Source: Smittia aterrima (taxonomy: Eukaryota > Arthropoda > Insecta > Diptera > Chironomidae). Taken from it: a stretch of DNA of 64,000 nucleotides. Below the pieces are notes generated by a model. The model was not told the DNA's origin. It worked only from the letters and a program-made list of their open reading frames with translations, and ran no database searches. The DNA lies in NCBI GenBank assembly GCA_033063855.1, contig CP093831.1, forward strand, positions 16,678,001-16,742,000. Direction: 5' to 3'. Positions 29,101 to 40,822 of this stretch are shown one piece after another; positions within the stretch are counted from its first letter, which is position 1, and every line of letters starts with the position of its first letter. The position numbers were made by a program, and so were the translations under genes.

Positions 29101-30797
29101 TTAAAGAGCGTTTCTTATGCGACGAAACGAAAACAAGTCACGGCATGTAAGGAGTCGTTAAAAGAAAGATAAGAAGTGACGTAAACTTCCCAAAACGGTA
29201 ATGCTCAGCATTCAAACTGACAACTGCGCTTTCAACAACTCCTAATGAGCGACGTAAAGTTCTCTGAAAATTTCTTTATTAAGAATCAAGAGCGAGTCCG
29301 TGTAGGTTCATTTTAATTAAATCTATCTCAGCTCACAACAATCCCGCTCGCTTCTCAATTAAGTCTAATAACAAAACCCTCAATAAAAGTTTCCTGCCGC
29401 AGATTCAATAACGAAAGCATTCACCTACTTCAAACGAAAGACGAAGGCAAGAGCATTGCACATGTTCCACCCTCATGACGACAATGTTTGGATGTCTGAA
29501 TGTGTTTTCCGAGTAAAACAAGTCGGAGGGTGGTCTTCTTGCCTTAAGTGAATTTTACGAACAAGAACATTACTCTTCCGAAAGCATAAAATATGTTTCA
29601 ATCTCTTCGGATGCCAAACTGAATGAGGCGAAGGCAGGAAAAGTGTTCACAAATCATATTAAGGATAATGGTAATAAATATCTCAAGTTTATGTTCAGAG
29701 ATGAAGCCTCTCAAGTGGGTGCGAGACTCAATATTATCGTTGTGATTAAATTATAATCCCAAGGAGTGGGAGCCTTGCTGGGGCGAACTTTAATTCGTTT
29801 ACTTTTCGCTGAGGTAGCTGAGTTCGAGATGAGATGAGTTTATCAAATCAGAGAACGTGGGAAAATTCACAGAGAAAAGCGTCGAGATCCGAATCGAAAG
29901 GAACCAGCATAATAAATCAACTCGAGTGGAATAGGCGAGCAGTTGCGCAATTCAGCGGATTTAGTCTTTTATGGAGTTTATTATCAAATGTCGTTACGAG
30001 CGAAGTTTCCAACTGAAATTCTCATGCCATTTAGCCATCAAATCGAAATGCACAATGATTTCTACTTCGTCTCTCTCTCGATTGTTCAGATTTCTTAAGA
30101 AAAATCACGGAAAAAGTAAAAGACTGCTGACTTCCTTTCTAATCGGCCGACTTTCCGTAAACGGAACAATGACTCGCATCGTAACTATTCATTAAATGTT
30201 GATTACATTTCCATCTGATGTGGCATTTAAACATTTTCCTTCAAAATAATTACACCTTAAAAGTTTATTCGAACCCTCATGGTTTGAGCTGCAGAAATCA
30301 AGAAGGCAAGATCCTTCTCGCTCGCGGGACATTCAAGTGAAAACACCTCAAAGGAACTTTTAACCCCTCGTCCCTTGCCCAAGGCAAACAAAAAATATTT
30401 CTCTACTCGAAGCGTCTTTAAAAGCCAAATATAAAGAAGTAATTCGACACCGGAAATTGCATTTTAAGAACAAATTTTTCATTGTGCTCAACTCCTCGAG
30501 ATGAAGTAATTCATTATTCGCAATCTCCTTGCTTAGGGCATCACAAATTTGAACTCTCATTGTCGAGAGTCGTTCAGAACTCGAAATTGCGACAAATTTG
30601 AAATGTTTAATGAGTGGAAATTAATTCAAAACTTTATATTTGAATAATTAACTTGAAGAGAATTCACTCGATGATGATGCCAGCATTAAATAAATTTTGT
30701 TACAAATTAGATTTTGAGAAATTAAATTTTTATTTTTATTTTATTTTTCTAAGAGCATTTGTAGCGAATTTAGTCATTCGTCGTTTACAGTTATTGA

Positions 30798-30860
30798 TAG
30801 CTCTTTAAAGAGCACTTTTAGCGTCGTCCGAGAGACGGCGATGCGGGTTCGATTCCCGAG
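30798..30860 (+). other. tRNA-like fragment (tRNA pseudogene or SINE head)
   Basis: A D-arm-like stem (GCTC pairing with GAGC, 30800-30813) is followed at 30844-30858 by a perfect T-arm, CGGG-TTCGATT-CCCG, which contains an RNA polymerase III B box. Between them lies a hairpin-capable GCGTC/GACGGC segment, but it does not form a normal 5-bp anticodon stem. The flanks do not pair as a 7-bp acceptor stem. It is therefore not an intact tRNA. A decayed tRNA gene or the tRNA-derived head of a SINE are the likely explanations. Confidence 0.45.
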
Positions 30861-33800
30861 ATATTATTAATTTCACAATTTATAAATAAGTTAGAGTGTT
30901 TTCTACATTTTTTTTTCTATTTTTTATCAATGCCACCAACGTAGCCTTGAGCTAAACTCTCTCAAGAAATCATTATTTAACACTCTTTAAAAGTCAAACT
31001 ATTAAAAATGACAAAATGTTTCGATTCCTTTGAGTACCATCGAGAAATCGGTGAACAATCGAATCTATTTTTCATCGCCAGAGCGAAATAATGGAATCAA
31101 ACTTGTTATGAAAGCGAAATCCACAACAAAAAAAAAACGTTTTTATAAAGAAGTCGAAAGATGAAGAGTGCAAGGCGAGAGTCGAAACCCTTTGAAATGA
31201 AATAGGATTTCAACAATGAACCAGATGCGAACAATTGAATCTTTTTCACTCGATGATGGCTTTTCGATCTCTCTCTCGCTTACTCGACCAAAAGCTATTA
31301 TGGATCAATTGAATTGGAATTAACAAAAATTATTACTCAAATATCTTGTTGTTGGTGCTGCCATTCAATATTCATTAATAATCGCGGGGCTTCTCTTTGA
31401 TGTGCTTGAAGAGTGAAAGATCTTAAGCCATTTCATGAGATGCGATGAAACATCGTTTTCAATTGGATCGGAGAAGAATTATAACAATCAAAATATTATT
31501 AACTCTAAATTGGTAGTCAAATCACGCGGCGGTGATTGCGGAGATCTTTTCGGATCAATTTGTTTCTTGTCTTCTCGCTTTCTAAGCTGCTTCATTGTTG
31601 AGGAGGAGATAACAATTATTCCGATGCCATTGTTGATCTTAATTGTGTTTAAGAGCTTGGAAGATTGATGAAAAGTCTCTCGCGATGACTTAGAATTGAG
31701 TTGCTGAAAGTTCTCCCGCCAAAGTCAAGAGAAAAACTCTTTCATCGCGATGATTGTGGTAAAGCTATTGACAGCACAACTTTCAAAATCAAAAAGAGGT
31801 TTCACATCTGTGAAGCATTTGATGTTCAACCGCCTCAGCACTTTATTAATTTGCGCTTTTGGATCGCTCGAATATTCTGCCCCCGGTGAGCTTCCTTTTG
31901 TATTTCACTTCCAGGCAATCATCGAACTTATTCTCTGCTACCAATAAGAAGCTGCCGAAATGAGACGAAAGATCGAAGCCATCGATTGATGAGAAAGCGA
32001 ATAGAGAAACTTAATTAGAATTAAATATTGATGAAGTTAAATTAAGAGTTGTTAATAGCCATTGAGGCCACGCCATGGCATTTCCTTCTATGTCAAATGC
32101 TTTCAATTATCGTTTGAATTACCCACGATTGAGTGAAAGTCTTAAACGCCTCAAAATGTTTTGACTCGTCGACTTCTGGAAACAATTTAAGTTCGTGTAC
32201 AAAAACGAAGTTGAAACTCGTAATTGAATTTCGCTCACTGTTGTTGTTCCCGATTTTGTGAAAGCCTTTTGCTTGGTGAATGCTTTGGCCTTTGCAGCGA
32301 CGTTTCTGCCTCTTGAATGGAACGCAACAAATCAAATCAATAAAGAAAGAATGAAACGAAGCGAAATGAAATGAAATTTTTTGGCATTATTTGATGCTGG
32401 CAGGAGATCCCATGTTACATCGCCAAGTCAGTTGATTGTTCACGTCGGAATCGCGCATGGGAAGCTCTCAAGCTCTCGAGATTCTCATGTTTTCGCTCGC
32501 TTCGACTTTAGCTTCTGAAATAAAAACCTGCCCCGAAACTGAAAGAAAATCGTAAATTTCTCATCGCAAGAGAATCGTGAAAAGCAGAAATTTATGTGCA
32601 GACTCATCATTGAGCTAAGTGTGGCGGAACATGAACACACCGCCAACAGTTAATTGCGCAATATGAATAGCGAGATTAACAGTTAATTTCATTCATCCTA
32701 TTCGAATGACAATCTATAAATTTTTTATCACAATTAAACAGCTTTTACGATGGCAAATTGAGTGTGGGCCGTCGGACACGGGAGCGTGTTTACGAGGGAA
32801 AATTTACATCCTGTAAAGAGTTCGCTTGAACAAGCAGCTCGATGTCTTGCGATTGCTTGGTTGGGCAATAAATTTTTACGCTGTAATTAAAGTTAGTTAT
32901 TGTTACTATTATCGCTACAAAATGAGTTTCTCGCTCGTGATTGGTTTGTTGAGAAAAAAAAGTTTTCAATGGTTAATTAGTAAATTTTAAATTATGCTCA
33001 GACGTAATGAGATTTAGGAATTTAATTAAAAGCCATTCGATTCGGCGATGGTTGAAAGAGTTCGCTAATGAGTTAGACATTTTACAAGAAAAGTCTTCAA
33101 TGCTATGAGTTCCGTTTAATTGCAGTTAGCATGCAGATTCCTAGTAAAGCTTCACGCTTCTACATGATTCCTCGCCTTCTTCCACTTCGTGCAACAAAAG
33201 GTATAAGTGAAGCAGCAAAAAAATGTTTATTTACACTTAAGAGAACTCGAAGCAGTTTCATTGTCTCCCATCGTTGCGAAGAAACCCCGTCGCTGTTAAT
33301 TTTGCGACAAAATATTCCCTTCGAGCTCACTGTTCGCGAGCATGTCTCAAGTCGCTGGAAAAAAGTGAAGGCAAGAACAAGTAAAGAGTGTGAAGGAATT
33401 AAATTAAGGAGGTAAGCAGGAGCAGCGATGAAGTGTAAAAAAGGAGAAACATTCGCGGAATTCGTCGCTCCGTGTGATTCTTAATTAATATTACTTTTTA
33501 ATTTAAACTTTTTTCGCAAAACATCTTGAAGACGTGGAAGTCATGGGGGACTTTCTCATTAAGTCGCGGCGTCATTTGTCATTCCCGTTGATTAATCTCT
33601 GTCATCGCTTTCATGAGAGCCGAAATTGTTTAGAGCTTGAACTAATTTCAATCAACAACCAACTCAACTTTTTTAAGGTTTTCAATTTGCATTCAGACGT
33701 TTAATCGACTTCAGTCAAGACTCGCCCACAACAAAGTCGTTCGAGAGCGAGACTTCAATAAAAATAATAAAATTATTGATTGGAGGAAGTCTCGCAATCG

Positions 33801-36525
33801 AAATGGGAAAACTTGAGAGCAAACATTGCATAAATTAAAGTTTTGTCTTAGATATTTTGTGTGAAGTTGAAAGAACAAGTTCCCAGAACAAAGAAATTAT
33901 AAAAAGTTATCGTCAAAATGAAATATTTCGGTCGTTTAACGCTGTGAGTCACTTGTAGGATGGTAAATTTTGACAGAAATTGAGGAAACTCTTCTAGAAA
34001 TTCTCCATTGACTCTCGTAATCGCTTGAGTTTTCATCTGCGATCTTTAACTTTCCATTTATTTATGGTCAATTTATTTCATGCGAGAAACTGCAATTGGT
34101 CATTTTTAATGCGTCGTTTTGATAATTTATTTGGTTTCGCAGCAGATATTTTGACCGCAATTTATTTTGCAGGACATTCGTCGTCAGCTCCATAACAAAT
34201 CGTTTCAATTAAATGAGAAAACGCCACTGAATTTTTCTCCAGCAATTGCAAAAAGGCGCAGACAATGGAGAAGCTCGAAGTTTGTTGATGAAAATACCTG
34301 TTTCGCAATCATCCCATTCGTCTTCTCGCCGTTTATTTTCGCGATTCACACAGGCACAGAAGTCGTTAATGCGCAAGTCGTGGAGCAAGCAGTCTTATCA
34401 GCTTCTCAGATGAGTTTCGGAATCGCTTCGAATCGAATGATTCCGATTGGCTGCTGCGCGAGAAAGAGAAAAGCCCAAACGTTCATTAATTTTATGCTGC
34501 GCGCATGTGGGAGTGAAAAAATGAGCATTGTACGATTGACAAACTACAGAAACTCAAGTTGCCTCTTAGTAATGCTGCTTAATCATGCAAATATCAACTT
34601 CCCTTTTGCGCAATTGCGCATTTAATGAAATAATAATTCCAATCATAACTGTTTAGATTGAGGGTTGAATTGGAATGTTTTGACTGAGTCTCAATTACAG
34701 AGAGTTGTTGTTAGTAAAGCCAGCTCAATTGTGACGATACTTTTAGAACTTCCCCACTTATTGCTTAAGTTTCCAATGTTTCTGCGACGTGCGACAAGAA
34801 CCTCAACCAGCTCCGGTTTCCAAATGCTTTCACATCACCTTCTGAATGAAAATAGATCACGCAATTACGATGCTGCATCTTTCACCGCAGTGCACATTTT
34901 AATGCACGGCATAAAGAAACGAAATTAGTTACGTAGGCTTTAAGTAAATTTTTCTTCTGTCTGTGAGATGAGGAAAATCTCCAACTGCGTAACAAGTGTT
35001 TTGTTTCTCCAAAAGATTGTAAACAATTATTAAGTGCATTTCTTCTCCTCCACTTGAAACCATTAATCTCGACTCGAGGGGGAAATTGTTTTTTTATTTT
35101 CTCGTTTTCACTTGATGGAACTCATCAATAATAAAATGCTCGATAATTATGGTAGGGGAGGTTGCTTCTTTAAGCTTACTTACTTATCGTGCTAAGGCTT
35201 CAGTATTTTCATCACGAACCGCGTGTATGTGCCAGCATGTCAAGCAATGACGCTGAAATTTCGTGATTTTCTCAAACGAAAAGCATTCATGTTATATCAA
35301 AACATTTTCACACTTCTCCTCCTCATAATTTTCTTGTTGAATTTGCATAAAACACTTTTTGTTTCTTGCTATCCATGCACTTGCATTCCATTGAGCTCGT
35401 TGCAAAGTCAGAAGATTTATTTCGCTCACGAAAGTATCGGAGATGCACATCGACGGGAGATCGAAACGATGCAAGAAAGCATCACATCTCGAACAGAAGT
35501 GTAAACTCGGCATTTCTCATCATAAATTTGCATTTTTCTCATTAAATCGATATAAATGAATGGAACTTACCGGCTAATTTTGCCTCATAAATCTCAGAGT
35601 CTTGAATGTTACCTGAGCACTCAGCTCGATGTCTTTTCATCAATTCTGAGCACGTATGCTTGTGTTTATGTTAATAGGAATCATTTCGATTAGATCTTGT
35701 TTGTGAAATATAAACCGCAAACATTTTTATTTCCTATGAAAAAATAAAAAGAATTTCGCAGAGTTTTTAATTTCAATTTGATTGAAATCGCGCGCGACGA
35801 GAACCACAAAACGTTGATCGAAAAGATTTTCACCTTTCAACGTAATAAATGAAAGAAGAAGTTGACAAAAAGCGTGCTGCTTTCAAGATCAAATTCCAGT
35901 CGATTCGTTGTTGATTCCTTTCAACATATTAACGGCAAAGCTCAGCATGCCTGGGCTTCATCGAGATCTCCCAAACTTCTGAATTCAATTGTAAGCGTTG
36001 ACACTTAACGGAATCAAACGTTTGAGTTATCAAAACTGCGCAGGAAGCGCTTAGTAATTGATTTCAAGAAGGAAGCTTGTGCAATCAATTTAAAACATGA
36101 GCGGGTTTGAATAATTGCGTAACTCACTTTGTTGTATAATGGATTTCAATTAATCATGTACAGAATTTTATCTCTTCGAGGATATGCTCAGACAAATGAA
36201 CAACGAAAACCAACAAAAAAACATCTTTCAGATATAATTAATTGCTCTCGACCCATCATAAAACAAACAGCGAAAAAGGCCGAGCCAGAAATTAAAAATA
36301 ATTAACTGAAATATAAAAAATGATAGCGCTCGACGCGTTCATATCTACCGAATAATGGCTCCGAACCTTCCTCCATTGCTGGACATTGATTAATTATCCG
36401 TGAAGCTTCTTCAAATAATTTTTTTAACCAAAAATTTTTGTTTCGTTTTCGTCTTTGTTTCAAAAAATATTTCCACAAATATCAGAGAGTGAAATATATT
36501 TTAAGTATCTTGAATGATATTTATC

Positions 36526-36531
36526 TTTATT
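36526..36531 (-). terminator. Poly(A) signal of Saf-B-like gene
   Basis: AATAAA on the minus strand, about 90 bp past the stop codon at 36618, is the first such hexamer downstream of the gene. Confidence 0.6.
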
Positions 36532-36617
36532 CAAGCAAAATGTGTTATCAAGTGATAATCATTCAGATTAATTAGTAATAAGTAAGTGATGATTTCTCGA
36601 TAAATGCCCAAAGTTTT

Positions 36618-39600
36618 TTAATAAAGGAAACGATGGTTATCATCATATCGATTGTTTCCGCCTCCGATTCTTCCGACGTTCGAGGTTGTCGAAGTGTTTC
36701 CGATAAATGGATTTCTTGGGGTGTTAACAAACTGCGTTGCTGGAAGAACCACAGCTTTGCGATCGTAACGATTGTCATCTACACGCCAAGCACTTGAGTT
36801 AGTGTCTGTCTGCTGCTTTTCACCCCAGATTGCTCCTGTGTTCACTCCAAACGACTGATGTCCTGATGTGTCAGAGTTCCATGCTCCCGAACTTGGCATG
36901 TTTGGTCTATCGTTGTATCTGACATCTTGAACCGGAGGATCAAGGAATCTTTGCTTGCTGCTCGAACCATTTCGAGAGTCGCGGTCATCACTGCGACCAA
37001 TGTTTGATCTGTAGTCAGATGTTGAACGATCAGAATATCTGTCCTTCACCAAAGCACTGCTAGATTCAATGCGACTTGAGCCTCCACCGTAACTGGAGCT
37101 TGATGCGTGACGAGGCAAATCCAAGTCTCGTTTGAAATCATCGCGGCTGCTCTTGTAAGAATCGCGCTTTGAAGAATACGAATCGTCTCGCTTTGGTTGG
37201 AAATCATCCAAACGCTTCTTAATGTCGGAAGTTCCACGGTCTCGATCATAATTTGAGCTCCTAAATTTATAAAGTTAGTAACGAAACTTTTAATTCAATT
37301 CAAGTTTGATTTACCTGATTGGCGCCGTATCGAAGCGAGGAGGAGGTGGTGGAACATCAAACTTAGCATCAAACCTTCTAGAGTCAACAGCTGATCTCTT
37401 CCTGTCTCGGTCTCTGTCGTCGTCATAACGATCATTAGAAATCGGTCGCTTTATTGCCCGCTTCGCCTCTTCAATCCTAATTTGCGATAATTCAAGATTA
37501 AAGAAAGGGAGGAAAATAAATATTAATAAATTGTAAAGAAGATTGAAAGCAAACGGAAAGTTCGACTTCATAACCGAGAACAAAACAAAAATATAGAAAA
37601 TTTACGAAATTCTTATCAAAACTGATTCGCCTTTTCGACGAAGAAAACTCGTTCGGAAAAACAATGATGAAACGAGCTTCGTAGAATGTGCTATAACTTG
37701 TGATGTCTCGCCAAAATGTTTCCAGGTTGAATCGTGCTTCTTTCATCATCTGCATGGCTGACGTTTGCCCTTCAATCCTTTGCCGATTGACGAAGTCCTT
37801 CTATTGCTAATAATGATCCAACTCCGATTGATGTCTCTCCAATCCAGGTCTCATCTCTCCATGATATTCGTCTCTTTTCTTGCGAAGCTTTAGCACATTC
37901 TACAAGCTTTAGAGCAGACTTTTCTTATTAAAAAAAACTTCGCCAATTCTTAACAATAGATCTGCTATCGAGGAGACGTTGAAAGAAATTTATGATCACT
38001 ACTCTTGATCAATAATAAAGAAGCAATTGAAAATTTGTCTCGCATCTAAGTGGCGGTTTGAATTGATTTGAGATAATGAGAATTTATACTTAATCGAGAC
38101 CGTTAAGTTCAGTTTTCAATGGCATATGGGGAGAAAGGCTTAACCGTACTTCCGCTGTTGTCTTTTTAATTCCAGGCGTTCGAGTTCGATCTTGTCGCGT
38201 TCCAACTTCTGGCGCTCCCTCTCGATTCTAAGAAGCTCGGCTTTTTGAGCTTCGATGCGTCGTCTTTCAATTGCAAGCTTCTCACGCTCACGGGCTAGGC
38301 GTTGTTCTTCCTCTCTTTGTCGACGACGGATCTCATGACGTCTGCGTTCATCTTCACGTAACTCACGTTCCTTATCCTTCAATCGCTGACGTTCTCTTGC
38401 TTCTCGAGCCTTGTTGTAAGCCAAGACATCATGTTCGGATTTGCTACGAATAGAAGACTTGCTACGAACCGAGCGAACCTTTTCAACTGCGGAAGGACGA
38501 TCCCTAGGCTTCGGTTTGGTCTTTTCTTTCGAGTCAGGACGAGGTGGTGAAATTCGTTTGCGTTCAGACTTTGCTGTAGTGGAATTCGAAGATGAACTCT
38601 TACCATCTTCTTTCTTCTTGTCTTTTGATTTTTCATCTGTCGACTTGCGCACATCTTTTCGTTCTGAATCCTTCGAGACGACGGTTTTCTTCGAGGAGCT
38701 TGAATCATCTTTCTTCTTCTCGGTTGCGTTGTTGTTGTTGCTAGTTGAAATCTTCGTTTCTGTTGGCTTGGCTGCTGATGTAGCTGATCCATTCGACTTT
38801 GGTGGTCCAATGTCACTCTTTGCACGCTCAACAGATATCATTCGGCCATGAAGTTCGGTTCGATGAAGATTGCTGATGCATTCAGTTGCATCTTTAGCAT
38901 TCGCCATCGTAACATAGCCAAAGCATCGCTGGCCTGGTGTTCGAGTATTTGTGACGACTTTGGCGCCAATAACTTTTCCATATTTGCTGAACAACTGCTT
39001 CAAGTCCGTCGCTCTTGATAAGGATGACAACCCGGACACCCACAGATTACGACTCAAAGCGTTGTTGCCAGCTGAGGTGATTGTTGGTGATGGAGCTGTA
39101 ATTTTTGTCTTCACTGTTGAAGTGCTGGTATTTTGGGCTGACGCAACAGAAGCAGAGGCTGCTGGTACTTCTGTAATTATCCGCATAATCCAGAAAATAG
39201 GAAATTGATTTTTAATTGGTTTGGCTTCGTGTGATGTTAATAATTAATATTAATAAAGAAATTGATTGCTTCGTTGTATCATTTGCTCGCAATCGCTCTC
39301 TGCTGCTTCTCAAACATGTTTTCTTACCCAGCCAGCAAGCATCCAACAAAGATTAGGTCGCTGTATGTTGCATTTTTCTTTTATGTAGAACGTTATCAAT
39401 CATCGATTATGCTTTATCTATTATCACTTAAATCTATCATCACTCTCGACTTAACTTAACACAATTCTGATTTTAAAGAGTAATGAAGAGTTCAATGACT
39501 TACCATCTTTGCCGGATGTTTTATTTGCCGTGGAAGTAGTGACAGCTTTCGGTTCGCTAAACGGAAAAAATGAATGATTTATCTTCAGATTTTGAATTAG

Positions 39601-40641
39601 TCTTCTTACCATTCCGCCTTTGATTTGTCAGCAACAGAAACATCTTCCTTCGGTGTTTCGACTTCTTCAGGCTTCGAATCTGATTCAACGGGTGTAGGAT
39701 TTTCATTATTTACCAGTTCTTTTGTTTAGTTAATATTTTGTTAGGATTAAATGAAATTACGTACTGTTAGTTTCCACCACCAAATTAAAATTTTCTTTGT
39801 CTTCTTATGCAACTCACCTTTTGACTTTATGTCATTTTCTTCGTCACGGAGCAATCTTTCTTCTTCTTCTCCGATAGTGAGATTGAGTGAATCTTCGTTG
39901 TCATTGTTGCTGGTTTCAATATTATCGTCAGCTTTAATTTCATCTTTGTGAACGCTCTTCATTTTGCAATCTTCAATGTTATCCTAAAACAATCAAAAGT
40001 TTATTTATTGGTCAATCAAAAAGTTTTTATGCCTCACCTCTTTCTCAATATCACCGATTCGATCAACTTCTTCAAAGCAATCTTGGTCAATGTCATCTTT
40101 TATGATAAGTTCATCTTCATCCATCATGCTACTATTGTTATTATTATTGTTGTTGGTGGAATCTTCTTCAGCAACTTCTTCTGCTGCTGGTGCGTCTACA
40201 ATTTGGTCTTCTTCCTTCTCGATAGGTTTCTCAACTTCCTTTGTTGCCTTCGACGGTGTAACTGGCTTTGCCGGCTTTCCCTTTCCTATGTTGGTCTCAA
40301 ACAAAAATTCATCTGGATCGTTGCCTTCGTCACGAATCGCCTAATAAAATGAAAATCAATATGGCGAAGAGTTGAAATTTTGAAATTTAATTATAAGCTA
40401 ATGTGAGCGTTTTAAAAGACGAAGTTGCAATAGTAATACTTGAATCTTGATCACAGACTTCGTCTTCGATGTAAAATCACGCACATTGTTAGTAAAAATG
40501 TTGAAAAATAAAACTTACTTGAAGTAAACGCTCGATTAAAACAGTTTTCACTCCTGTTACTTCCAGCGATCGTTTTTCAAGTTCACTCTTAAGATCGACA
40601 ACTCGTAGATCGTTTAACTTCTTTTTCTCTGTGTCTGCCAT
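36618..40641 (-). CDS. Saf-B: Scaffold attachment factor B-like protein (SAP + RRM)
   Basis: Eight exons are joined: 40641-40519, 40340-40038, 39983-39818, 39718-39610, 39556-39504, 39170-38150, 37476-37315 and 37260-36618. Phases are compatible throughout and give 859 residues. The start is MADTEKKKLNDLRVVDLK, a SAP DNA-binding motif filling exon 1. An acidic Asn/Glu-rich region follows, then one RRM (about 295-370, RNLWVSGLSS ... RCFGYVTM), a Lys/Ser-rich linker, a long Arg/Glu-rich helix (about 480-590) and an Arg/Asp/Ser-rich tail ending RYDDNHRFLY. This order is that of SAFB/SAFB2/SLTM, nuclear proteins that bind scaffold-attachment DNA and RNA and affect transcription and splicing. The acceptor of exon 4 is weak (AAACAAAAG). 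The exon 6 donor was chosen because only GAA|GTACGG keeps the frame into exon 7. Its start codon lies 181 bp from that of the divergent RRM gene. Confidence 0.9.
37477..38149 (-). other. Long Saf-B intron with inverted-repeat arms and open frame
   Basis: This 673-bp intron is far longer than most others in the gene. It contains a 12-bp inverted repeat, GTAGAATGTGCT at 37681-37692 and its complement at 37892-37903, with imperfect pairing beyond. On the minus strand a tract after a pyrimidine-rich AG near 37935 stays open for about 50 codons, in the frame opposite a second coding-like tract with only two TAG codons. It could be a relic exon, an alternative exon or a small foldback element. None is proven. 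Confidence 0.4.
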
Positions 40642-40822
40642 GTTTTAACAATACTATTCACGATTTAAAATTTTTCAATGCTTTGATAGGCAAAATCCGT
40701 GAATACGTGAAATCCGCTTTGTTTCTTTTCTTTTTGAATAAATTGTTTTCGTTAAAAAAGTTAAAAGAGATTTAAGGGCGCCAAACGTATTTTTCAGATG
40801 ACAACGGATGTGAGAGAGTAAA
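40642..40822. promoter_or_regulatory. Bidirectional promoter, Saf-B / four-RRM gene
   Basis: Only 181 bp separate the two divergent start codons, so both 5' leaders and core promoters must lie here unless there are unseen upstream exons. No TATA box or DRE is evident. Confidence 0.55.

Larger units (their letters stand above)
16501..36525. other. 20-kb gene-free interval upstream of odd-paired
   Basis: No convincing gene is seen on either strand. Short open frames exist (longest 34167-34625 and 33131-33415), but they lack recognisable domains and flanking exons and are within what an interval this long could hold by chance. The stretch is AT-rich and carries recurrent ATTAATCA/TGATTAAT and GCATAAA motifs and one tRNA-like fragment near 30.8 kb. 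Its position between the opa 5' end and the compact housekeeping block fits a cis-regulatory domain for a pair-rule gene, which is inference. I saw no transposase, reverse transcriptase or long terminal repeats. Confidence 0.6.

Noticed and set aside
33131..33415. 94-codon open frame
   Set aside because: Basic low-information sequence with no flanking exon signals.
34167..34625. 152-codon open frame, preceded by an acceptor-like TTATTTTGCAG
   Set aside because: No domain, no partner exon and no poly(A) support; composition reads like translated non-coding DNA. A chance frame of this size is plausible in a 20-kb interval.
16501..36525. Search by eye for well-known insect microRNAs and transposon proteins
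   Set aside because: No match to mature microRNAs I could recall, and no transposase or reverse-transcriptase motif; absence by eye is not proof.
38441..38851. 136-codon plus-strand frame opposite Saf-B
   Set aside because: Antisense shadow of the Arg/Glu- and Ser/Lys-rich coding region.
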